NCBI GenBank assembly: GCA_963697455.1
Contig: CAVOOI010000006.1
Coordinates: forward strand, 1-13,065
Source of the DNA: JAFEDN01 sp963697455
Lineage (GTDB): Bacteria > Pseudomonadota > Gammaproteobacteria > Coxiellales > Coxiellaceae
Direction of reading: 5' to 3'
DNA: 13,065 nucleotides
A program made the translations under genes and the position numbers. Within the stretch, counting starts at the first letter, position 1, and the number at the start of each line of letters is the position of its first letter. This document shows positions 1 to 6,121 of this stretch, piece after piece. The notes beneath the pieces were generated by a model that did not search any database, was not told the origin of the DNA, and saw only the letters and a list, made by a program, of their open reading frames with translations.

Positions 1-676
1 TGCTTGTTGTGCTGCTGCTTGGTTCGGTATTGCTCCCAATGTGCTTGGATTTGTTGTGGAACTTAGAGTCTTTCATCCAGTCCAGTCCACCTTGATTGTC
101 GCAATAGAGGGTAGGTGTATAGGGGGCGTTCTTGTAGGGGGTGTTCTCTTCGATATCGGCCGTAAGCTTCTCCATCCAGGCCATTTCTTTCGCGCCCTCG
201 CTGGCGGCCATGATCTCTGCTTCCATAGAACTCAGCGCAGTGGACCGTTGCCGCTGTGCGTGCCAGTTGACAGCTCCCCCATACCTAATCACTACCATGC
301 CCTGAAATGATATTCTGTCTTCCTCCGTTCCCCATGTGGCATCTGTCCAGACATTGTATGACCTCGGCAGTTGTCCTTGCTGGTTTGAGTAGGTAATTCC
401 CACTTCCCTAGTACCATTAAGGTATCGTAATAGTATCTTACTATACTAGTAGTGGATCATCACTGGTTTAGACATGAATCTCGCAAGCTGCCCAACCGTA
501 TATGAGATATCAGGACGTGTGTTGTTTGCTAGGAATATTGTTGATCCCACAACCTGTTGGTACACTACAATATCGTCTCCTTCAAGGAGGTCGTTGTCTG
601 TTGATTTGAGTACCATGCCCGTAGGAATAGGGAGTGCAACAGGGTTTGACTTGTCCATTCCAAGGCGCTCTAAGTA
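1..676 (-). mobile_element. Ty1/copia retrotransposon pol fragment (end of reverse transcriptase plus RNase H), decayed
   Basis: The minus strand reads as one frame from about 676 to base 1 and gives the connection between reverse transcriptase and RNase H of a Ty1/copia polyprotein. Near the start are YLERLGMDKSNPV and then NNTRPDISYTVGQLARFMSKP, a copia hallmark. RNase H follows with TDATWG (first acidic residue), LSSMEAEIMAASEGAKEMAW (the SSxEAE motif), YCDNQGG and SKHIGSN; these match the family's D/E/D active-site pattern. The frame has one in-frame TAG at 446-448 (between MIHY and YSKILLRYLNGT), so this copy is inactive or carries a sequence error. Both ends are truncated: no integrase, no LTR, and the C-terminus runs off the window. 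Copia elements are eukaryotic, so its presence beside bacterial genes is anomalous. The family call is secure; why it is here is not. Confidence 0.88.
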
Positions 677-690
677 ATCCCACTCAGATC
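674..690. other. Junction between eukaryotic copia sequence and bacterial sequence
   Basis: To the left, the minus-strand frame is recognisably copia up to about the tyrosine codon at 674-676. To the right, the plus-strand frame becomes a bacterial MFS transmembrane protein from about NPTQISIFLAL (676 onward). The two coding frames meet within some 15 bases, with no LTR, target duplication or intervening sequence visible. An abrupt switch in the middle of both genes is what a misassembled or ligated chimera gives. A real recombination is possible but has no supporting landmark here. Confidence 0.6.
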
Positions 691-1146
691 AGTATATTTC
701 TAGCTTTAGAAAGCGTAGGTTTTGCAATTGGTAATGGAATTTTAGTGCATTTTTTTACCAAACGTTTTGCTCTAAAAAGCAATTTTATAGCCTTCGCTCT
801 GATTGGCGCTGTTTGTGTCATCCTCATGTTATTTTCCCGCAGCGCTTTAATGAGTTGGGTGTTAATCATTCCTTTAGCGATCTGTGTTGCATTAGCTTAT
901 TCAGTATTGTTAACCCTCTTTTCCGATCAAGTCAATGCCAGCAGTCAAGGCTGGGTAATGGGGATCACCGGTTCAATCATGGCTTTCGTTTGGGGAGTTA
1001 ACGGCTTAGTGGGTGGGCTGTTAGCAGTATGGACTATTCAAGCGCCATACGTTTTGGTCGCTTTATGCTTCTTTATCTCCGCGTGGTCTGCTCGCAAAGC
1101 GAAAGAAAAAAATCCTGCTTTAGGGCGTGTCGGGCATCTTTTATGA
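676..1146 (+). CDS. MFS transporter, C-terminal part only (5' end lost at the junction)
   Basis: About 156 residues of a hydrophobic protein with roughly five membrane segments, for example the stretches around FIAFALIGAVCVILMLF, LIIPLAICVALAYSVLL and YVLVALCFFISAW. The loop LFSDQVNASSQGWVMGI followed by a glycine-rich helix (WGVNGLVGG) is typical of the second half of 12-TM major facilitator proteins of the drug/metabolite efflux type. The usual length is about 400 residues, so the first half is missing; the open frame continues upstream to 634 only through the copia sequence, and that part should not be counted as protein. The stop is TGA-free TAG-free context ending with the TGA at 1144-1146. 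The substrate cannot be told. If the junction is artefactual, the gene may be intact in the real genome. Confidence 0.75.
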   Translation, partial: NPTQISIFLALESVGFAIGNGILVHFFTKRFALKSNFIAFALIGAVCVILMLFSRSALMSWVLIIPLAICVALAYSVLLTLFSDQVNASSQGWVMGITGSIMAFVWGVNGLVGGLLAVWTIQAPYVLVALCFFISAWSARKAKEKNPALGRVGHLL

Positions 1147-1154
1147 AGTGCAGA

Positions 1155-1196
1155 GCCTTCTAAAAGGCAAGGCGGACGCCTGCGGCTTCGCCGGAG
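1155..1196. repeat. Two short hairpins after the MFS fragment, the second a GC-rich palindrome
   Basis: GCCTT (1155-1159) pairs with AAGGC (1164-1168) over a four-base loop just after the MFS stop and could act as a weak transcription end, though no T-run follows. A second hairpin has CGGC (1183-1186), loop TTC, GCCG (1190-1193), extended by CT/AG past one mismatch (1180-1196). The second resembles the palindrome at 9083-9101, suggesting a small dispersed GC-rich palindrome family. Confidence 0.45.
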
Positions 1197-1242
1197 CGCG
1201 TTCGTGGTGGTTACGTTTAATCTTCCCTTAATATTATTTAAA

Positions 1243-1248
1243 TATAAT
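1243..1248 (+). promoter_or_regulatory. Possible -10 box for the decayed gene at 1281
   Basis: A perfect TATAAT lies in an AT-rich stretch 32 bases upstream of the ATG at 1281. No good -35 box sits at the right spacing, so this rests on the -10 alone. An AAGGGA ribosome-binding site at 1269-1274 follows. Confidence 0.35.
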
Positions 1249-1280
1249 ATGTATTTTCGAGATTTCATAAGGGAAAAGCA

Positions 1281-2668
1281 ATGAAAAGATTAGCATTACC
1301 CACATTAAGCAATCGCATGCAGAGCCTATTCATAAAATGACTCTTTCTGAAATAGAAGACATTGCGTTTTCTCAATTCAATGTCGCAAAAGCTATCAAGG
1401 AGTATGATCCACAAAAGACTATTATTTTATTAGAAGGGCTGGGTGAGGATCTTCTTAAAAAATTTAGCGGTCCGATTCGGATATAAAAGAAGTTCTCCCG
1501 AATAAAACAGATATTCCCTTCTGGATTGCCCGATCAATTTTCAAGTCTAACATCACTCCAAAAAGAAGCTCTAGTTAAAACAACTAGTACAATGATTTTA
1601 TTCTATCTTGATGAAATTACTGATCTTTATAAAACAACTAATAAGAGCGAAACAAAAGAAAACGTTCGTCGTCTTCAAAAAATGAAACATTTATATTTTG
1701 AATATAAAAAAGATGGGATGTTCGATTTTATGGATCCTAGCGAGAAGGCACAATCTCTTTACACAAAGAATCAACGTTACTACGATTATATGTGGTGCGG
1801 GTTGAGGCCTCGCGAGCGGCTAGCAATTCGTTATGCAAAGGCGGCGGCTGAAAAAACAAATAAATCAGAGGTCTTAATAATTTTTGGTGCAGCTCATCGT
1901 TTTGGAGAATTTATTTATCAAATGAAAGATCCTGACATTTGTTTCTCTAGCGCCATTGAGACAGCACCACACGAACCTCCATCTTTAATCGAACCGTACC
2001 TAGCAGGTATACCTATGCCCATTTCCGGTATCCTCCCTTTAGATGACATCATTATGGGTAGCTGTATCGTATATTTTATCCAAGCAAAACTGACCACATT
2101 ATCGGAAATAACTGAGATATATAAAAACAATCGATCCGCTATGACACTCATGAGACTTCCAAACTTTATCGAAGCTATTGAGGAAAAATTAATTAGCGTA
2201 AAGCAAGTAGGAGCCTTGACCGAAAAACAAATTAAGTCACTCATGGAAAGTTCAGATAGTGGTGACCAATTAAAATTGAAGGTTGAAAACTATTTGAAGT
2301 CCCCGGAAGTAGATCAAGATTCCCAATCAACTGTATTGAAGGAGATGAAAAAACCGATCGAAAATACAAAAGATCAAATAGTGAAATTATTTGAAAACTA
2401 TGACGTCTTTGGCTGGAGGAATCATCGAGCTAGGAGCAGAGCAGTTGCTGAAGAAATAAAAAAAGCTAAAGATCATGAAGTTGTATCAATTCTTGATTCG
2501 CAACTTGGTGTATTTGAGGGTAGCTTTGATCCTAGTTTTTTACGTACGGATAAATCATACATAGAGCGCTGGGTTTTGCCAATCGCATTGCAAAATAAGC
2601 GGAAGGGGAAATACTACCAAACCGTACAAGAAGCTATAGCACTGCTCAAAACTCCGACAAATTCCTGA
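1281..2668 (+). pseudogene. Decayed gene of unknown function, possibly a ChaN/EreA/TraB-like fold or an effector-type protein
   Basis: An ATG at 1281 with a good AAGGGA site opens a reading frame (MKRLALPTL) that stops at 1338-1340. The coding signal moves to another frame from about 1301 (HIKQSHAEPIHKMTLSEIEDIAFSQF and on), which implies a one-base indel between about 1298 and 1316. That second frame meets an in-frame TAA at 1484-1486 and then continues in the same frame without a break to 2668 (KKFSRIKQIFPSGLPDQFSS onward). The longest uninterrupted piece, 1487-2668, could be read only from a poor start such as the TTG at 1526. Rebuilt length is about 460 residues: lysine-rich, no clear signal peptide or membrane segment. 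ILLEGLG near the N-terminus and VLIIFGAAHRFGEF mid-protein recall the conserved segments of ChaN/EreA/TraB-type folds, but that is a weak resemblance. The C-terminal third (about 2380-2668) looks like a separate helical domain. Host-associated Legionellales carry many such orphan proteins. Function not assigned. Confidence 0.65.
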
Positions 2669-2752
2669 GCTGGACTCGCCGCTGATTAAATTCTGGGTTG
2701 AAGGAGAGGTTTAACGAATATTTACCTAACCATTTTTTCCTCCAGCAAGCAA

Positions 2753-2785
2753 TTTAGCCCGATTGTTTAAAGTTTAGCCCGATTG
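2753..2785. repeat. Tandem 13-bp direct repeat (TTTAGCCCGATTG, period 20)
   Basis: The same 13-mer occurs at 2753-2765 and 2773-2785, starts 20 bases apart, which puts both copies on nearly the same face of the helix. They sit upstream of the candidate promoter at 2810-2838, a position and spacing that fit paired operator sites. A chance local duplication is the alternative. Confidence 0.5.
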
Positions 2786-2809
2786 CCGTGCGGTTTGCTT
2801 AAGCTTACA

Positions 2810-2838
2810 TTGCAAGATTGGGCAAAATATGTGACAAT
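2810..2838 (+). promoter_or_regulatory. Candidate sigma-70 promoter for the small basic peptide gene and the former PfpI gene
   Basis: TTGCAA (2810-2815), a 17-base spacer and GACAAT (2833-2838) match four of six bases in each box with ideal spacing. The predicted start, around 2845, leaves a short leader before the ATG at 2870. It lies just downstream of the tandem repeat. Confidence 0.4.
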
Positions 2839-2869
2839 TCGCTTTTTTAACAAAATAGGTGAGGCGGTT

Positions 2870-2929
2870 ATGCCAAGAGGTCGAGGGCCACACGGGCCTA
2901 AAAAATTTAGGAAAGGTAAGAAGCGTTAA
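2870..2929 (+). CDS. 19-residue, very basic small protein
   Basis: ATG at 2870, TAA at 2927-2929, with a strong AGGTGAGG ribosome-binding site at 2857-2864. The product is MPRGRGPHGPKKFRKGKKR: nine of 19 residues are Lys or Arg, with Gly and Pro in the first half and no acidic residue. Such composition suggests binding to RNA, DNA or ribosomes, as in tiny ribosome-associated proteins, but I do not recognise the family; it does not match bTHX/S31e-like peptides that I know. It sits 24 bases before the start of the PfpI remnant, whose own strong ribosome-binding site implies a shared transcript. The good start signal is the main argument that it is real; the length makes chance possible. Confidence 0.45.
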   Translation: MPRGRGPHGPKKFRKGKKR

Positions 2930-2953
2930 TTTTAAGCGCTCACGGAGGAGCAT

Positions 2954-3007
2954 ATGTCAAAGAGTTTGAATAGCTTAAAAGTAGCGATTTTGGTCGCCAA
3001 TGGTTAA
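2954..3007 (+). pseudogene. N-terminal remnant of a PfpI/DJ-1 family protease/chaperone gene
   Basis: ATG at 2954, preceded by GGAGGAG at 2944-2950, encodes MSKSLNSLKVAILVANG and then stops at TAA 3005-3007. The family usually begins with this strand (KVAILVxxGFEExE), so reading stops just before the conserved FEE segment that carries the nucleophile-elbow acid. About 170 further residues expected of a PfpI/YhbO-type protein are absent. The remnant runs into the 3' end of the oppositely oriented mtnN gene and overlaps its stop codon, so a deletion most likely removed the rest and fixed the present junction near 3000-3010. The assignment rests on a short but characteristic segment. Confidence 0.6.
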
Positions 3008-3783
3008 GTCACGCCTAAGTGCATCAGAGTTGAATACGAAAATAAATGCTGGATAATGCCTCGGGAATAATGACACGCCACCTCGGCGTTAAAAGCAGAA
3101 AAGTCAATATGCGCGTTGGCGTTCGCATTGTCTGAGATAATCCTGACCACTGTGAACGGCACACCGTGTTCAAAGCAAACTTGCGCGATCGCGGCGCCTT
3201 CCATTTCCACGCAAAGCAACCCGGGAATGTTTTCGCGTAATTGCTTACATTTTATAGGGTCATTAATAAACTCATCACCACTAGCAATAGTTCCGGTGAG
3301 TAATTGGGGCCGTGAAATATTGAATTTTTGCCGAATCGAAGCTGGAATTTGCAAGAAATCAGTTTTTAAGAATTGATTCCCTGCTTGAATAGTTCTATCA
3401 CGCAATTGAGCGTCAGCGGGGAATTCGGTGATATCTAACAGCGGCACAGCATATTTAGGCCACAATGGTGAGCCATCGAGATCGTGTTGTAATAGCTGTT
3501 TAGCGACTACGATATCCCCGACATTTAAACTAGGGTCAATAGCGCCTGCGCACCCGACCTGAACGATAGCATCTACTTGCCAGCGTTGGATCAAGGAGGT
3601 AGCGGTTATCGCTGCGGCTACTTTGCCAACTCTAGCAACCACTAAAACACTATCGATACCGAATAAAATGCCAGTATGAAATGTACGTTGAGCGATTTGG
3701 CTCGATTGTGGATTGAGCATCTCACTACCCAGTAAAGCAATTTCTTCAGGCATAGCGCCGATAATGCCGATACGTTTAATCAT
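3004..3783 (-). CDS. mtnN: 5'-methylthioadenosine/S-adenosylhomocysteine nucleosidase
   Basis: Hydrolyses the glycosidic bond of methylthioadenosine and S-adenosylhomocysteine to adenine plus methylthioribose or S-ribosylhomocysteine; cytoplasmic, part of methionine salvage and SAM by-product removal. The N-terminus IGIIGAMPEEI carries the catalytic Glu (E14, equivalent to E. coli E12). VGCAGAIDPSLNVGDIVVA (about 76-94) is the phosphorylase-fold glycine-rich core. CVEMEGAAIAQVC holds the ribose-binding VEME (E195, equivalent to E174), and RIISDNAN holds the catalytic Asp (D218, equivalent to D197). At 259 residues it is somewhat longer than E. coli Pfs (232), with an insert around 95-125 and a C-terminal extension next to the PfpI deletion. 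The start is supported by GGAGGA eight bases upstream and by ATGA overlap with the preceding antiporter, so it is translationally coupled to it. Confidence 0.92.
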   Translation of the reverse strand: MIKRIGIIGAMPEEIALLGSEMLNPQSSQIAQRTFHTGILFGIDSVLVVARVGKVAAAITATSLIQRWQVDAIVQVGCAGAIDPSLNVGDIVVAKQLLQHDLDGSPLWPKYAVPLLDITEFPADAQLRDRTIQAGNQFLKTDFLQIPASIRQKFNISRPQLLTGTIASGDEFINDPIKCKQLRENIPGLLCVEMEGAAIAQVCFEHGVPFTVVRIISDNANANAHIDFSAFNAEVACHYSRGIIQHLFSYSTLMHLGVT

Positions 3784-5759
3784 GACAAATTTTCCTCCGC
3801 TTGTTCCAAATCTTCTGCCGTACCATATAGAATCACAATATCATCCTCCAGTAATTTAAAACTGTTGCGTGGATGGGAATAATAATCATTATTACGCCGT
3901 ACCGCCACTATCTCAATATTTTGGAAACGCTGACTTATGCTACTTACAGTTTTGCCAACGGCGTTCATGCCGTGCAACAGGATAATGGGTCTGAGCTGTT
4001 TAAGAGGGATGCCTTCTTCAGTGGCGTCTTCGGTAAAAGTTCCGGGAAAATTTTGCCGTAAAATTTCATAATTTTTTTTGCGAGTATTCGCAATTAGATG
4101 CAAGACTTTCATTTCCGGTATATGTAAAGTTCTTAATAAATAATAAATAAGTGATAAACTTTCTTCGTGAGTTTCTACAACTATTTGCGAAGCGCGTTGC
4201 CCTTCAAGTACAGCTAATTCTTTTTCATCTTTGCAGCGCACCATAGTGGGTAAGGATGGATTTACATTATTCACGTGTTGTAATACCTTCACGGCAGCAT
4301 GCGGATCGTCAAAACTAATCACCAGTGCTTTGGCTTGCATAACTCCCGCCGCCGCCAATATGCCGGGATGAGAAGCGTCACCATAGCTTACCGGTTTTCC
4401 AGCGAGGCTGGCTTCACGGATGTGTTCTGGATCTAAATCTAACGCAAGATATAAGATTTTTTCCTGTTCTAAAAGCATAGAAACGTTTTGTCCCACGCGT
4501 CCGTAACCGCAAACGATGACATGATTTTTGATTGTCCCAGTTTGAGTAGAAAGTTTTTTGATAGCATCGGCATGAGAAAAATCAATTGGTTTCGGAAATA
4601 TAAATTGGGCGATCTGGCGATTATAGGTAATCAACAATGGTGCGAATCCAAAACTCAACAATAGACCCCCTAAGAGAGTTTGGCCATACCCTGGAGGAAA
4701 TATTCCATTCGTCAGGGCCAAAGTTAACATCGCAAAGCCAAATTCACCACCCTGGGCTAGAATTAATCCGGTACGTAGCGAGGTAAATTTGTTGGCGCCT
4801 AATATCAAGCTAAGCAGCAAGATTATCAATATTTTTCCAATTAATAATCCGATAAATAATAACAAAATCCATAACCAATAATGTTGCCAACTGCTTATAT
4901 TGACGAGCATTCCAATAGTTATAAAGAATAAGCCGAGTAATACATCCCGGAAGGGGCGGATTTCGACTTCAATCTGGTGGCGGAATTTTGTCTCGCTTAA
5001 CATCATTCCAGCGAGGAAAGCGCCTAGAGCAAAAGAAAGCCCAAACTTTTCACTCAACCACGCGGATGCTAGGGTGACTAATAACACTGTCAAAGTAAAT
5101 AATTCAATAATATGGGTCGCCGCGATCGTGTGGAACAACCGGCGAAGTAACCATTTCCCAAGCACCAGAATAATAGCGAGTGCAATGACACCTTTAAGCA
5201 GGGCTACCAGTAAAGTATGGATAATCGAGGGTTCTACATTAAGAATGCCCAAGCTGCCGATTAAAATGAAAAAAGGAATAACCGCTAAATCTTGAAATAA
5301 TAAAATACCTACCGCATTTTGACCTTGCTGACTGTGTAGCTCAAGTTGTTCTGATAATTGCTTTACGGTGATAGCAGTAGAAGACATTGCCAGGATGCCT
5401 CCGGCGACTAGGGCGGCATACCAGGTTAGGTGCAGGAAAAAAATCCCAATCAATAAACCCAGTAGCGAACATAATAATACTTGGAAACCGCCCAAAAACA
5501 TCACCGCTTTACGAAGCGCATGCATGCGCGAGAGTGAGAACTCCAGGCCCACGGTAAACATTAAAAATACTACGCCGAATCCAGCAAGCTGGTGAGCATC
5601 GGCGACATTTTTTATCCAGCCAACGCCATGCGGCCCTACAATCGCGCCGACGACTAAATATCCGAGGATTTGAGGCAAATAGATAGATCTAAAAACAAGG
5701 CTAATACACAATACTAACGATAAGATGATGATAATATGATTTAAAATTGGATAATCCAT
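3780..5759 (-). CDS. CPA2 monovalent cation/proton antiporter with RCK domain (KefB/KefC/YbaL-like)
   Basis: Inner-membrane antiporter or glutathione-gated-type K+ efflux protein. Residues 1-385 hold about 12-13 hydrophobic segments with the family motifs LGYLVVGAIVGPHG (about 33-46), LLFQDLAVIP (154-163), LGAFLAGMMLSE (246-257) and QGGEFGF (337-343). The linker to about 410 leads into a TrkA-N/RCK nucleotide-binding domain: VIVCGYGRVGQNV (415-427) with the acidic strand end LALDLD (439-444). Residues 585-656 form a TrkA-C-like domain. At 659 residues it is longer than KefC (620) because of TrkA-C. The GTG at 5762 and the ATG at 5759 are adjacent; I chose ATG, and neither has a strong ribosome-binding site. 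First gene of the two-gene unit with mtnN (4-bp overlap). Which cation it moves, and whether it is gated by glutathione adducts, cannot be read from sequence; no KefF/KefG subunit is nearby. Confidence 0.88.
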   Translation of the reverse strand: MDYPILNHIIIILSLVLCISLVFRSIYLPQILGYLVVGAIVGPHGVGWIKNVADAHQLAGFGVVFLMFTVGLEFSLSRMHALRKAVMFLGGFQVLLCSLLGLLIGIFFLHLTWYAALVAGGILAMSSTAITVKQLSEQLELHSQQGQNAVGILLFQDLAVIPFFILIGSLGILNVEPSIIHTLLVALLKGVIALAIILVLGKWLLRRLFHTIAATHIIELFTLTVLLVTLASAWLSEKFGLSFALGAFLAGMMLSETKFRHQIEVEIRPFRDVLLGLFFITIGMLVNISSWQHYWLWILLLFIGLLIGKILIILLLSLILGANKFTSLRTGLILAQGGEFGFAMLTLALTNGIFPPGYGQTLLGGLLLSFGFAPLLITYNRQIAQFIFPKPIDFSHADAIKKLSTQTGTIKNHVIVCGYGRVGQNVSMLLEQEKILYLALDLDPEHIREASLAGKPVSYGDASHPGILAAAGVMQAKALVISFDDPHAAVKVLQHVNNVNPSLPTMVRCKDEKELAVLEGQRASQIVVETHEESLSLIYYLLRTLHIPEMKVLHLIANTRKKNYEILRQNFPGTFTEDATEEGIPLKQLRPIILLHGMNAVGKTVSSISQRFQNIEIVAVRRNNDYYSHPRNSFKLLEDDIVILYGTAEDLEQAEENLS

Positions 5760-5847
5760 CACCGGTTCTCAAGAGGAATATGGGCTGTATAGAAATTTTC
5801 CTACGTAATCATCTAGATTGTAGCGCATATTTTTAAAACAGACCATC

Positions 5848-5853
5848 TATAAT
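5848..5853 (+). promoter_or_regulatory. Candidate -10 box before the small gene at 5882
   Basis: Perfect TATAAT 34 bases before the first ATG; no convincing -35 box. It lies in the divergent gap between the antiporter gene and the small gene. Confidence 0.35.
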
Positions 5854-5881
5854 AGAAAATAAGATCTTTGCTAATTAAGGA

Positions 5882-6058
5882 ATGATGATGAGAATCAGAG
5901 AATCGACACAGAGTTATAAAAAACCAGAGGAAAATAGCCGACTGGCCACCTTACCTTCGCAGCTTCAACTCCAAATTAAGCGTTACCTAGAATTGGGCGA
6001 TTTTAGAACTGCTAAGGCCTTATTTGACGCGGGCTTGGAATCAAGCGACAAACACTAA
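5882..6058 (+). CDS. Small hypothetical protein (about 56-58 residues)
   Basis: Three consecutive ATG codons (5882, 5885, 5888) follow an AAGGA site at 5877-5881, so the third ATG, or the second, is the best-spaced start; the stop is TAA at 6056-6058. The N-terminal 20 residues are charged and polar. The C-terminal half (LPSQLQLQIKRYLELGDF, then RTAKALFDAGLES) predicts two amphipathic helices with a TPR-like YLELGDFxxAKALF pattern, but one helix pair is too little to call TPR. No signal peptide or membrane segment. Divergent from the antiporter and convergent with the APC permease 63 bases downstream. I do not recognise the family; the ribosome-binding site and the TATAAT box upstream support a real gene. 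Confidence 0.55.
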   Translation: MMMRIRESTQSYKKPEENSRLATLPSQLQLQIKRYLELGDFRTAKALFDAGLESSDKH

Positions 6059-6121
6059 CAAATATATGCCGTTTTTCAGCTCCTTTCAATAGCGCTGTCT
6101 ATATGCTCAATGCGCGTAGAG

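Noticed and set aside
1038..1268. 76-residue minus-strand ORF across the MFS end and palindromes
   Set aside because: Antisense to the MFS frame and passes through GC-rich palindromes; arginine-rich composition is a by-product of these.
1468..1575. Third reading frame in the decayed gene, implying two more frameshifts
   Set aside because: The frame before the TAA at 1484 and the frame after it are the same and both read sensibly through 1487-1526, so one nonsense codon explains the break.
4900..5295. 131-residue plus-strand ORF
   Set aside because: Antisense shadow of the antiporter gene; basic, low-complexity composition and no family.
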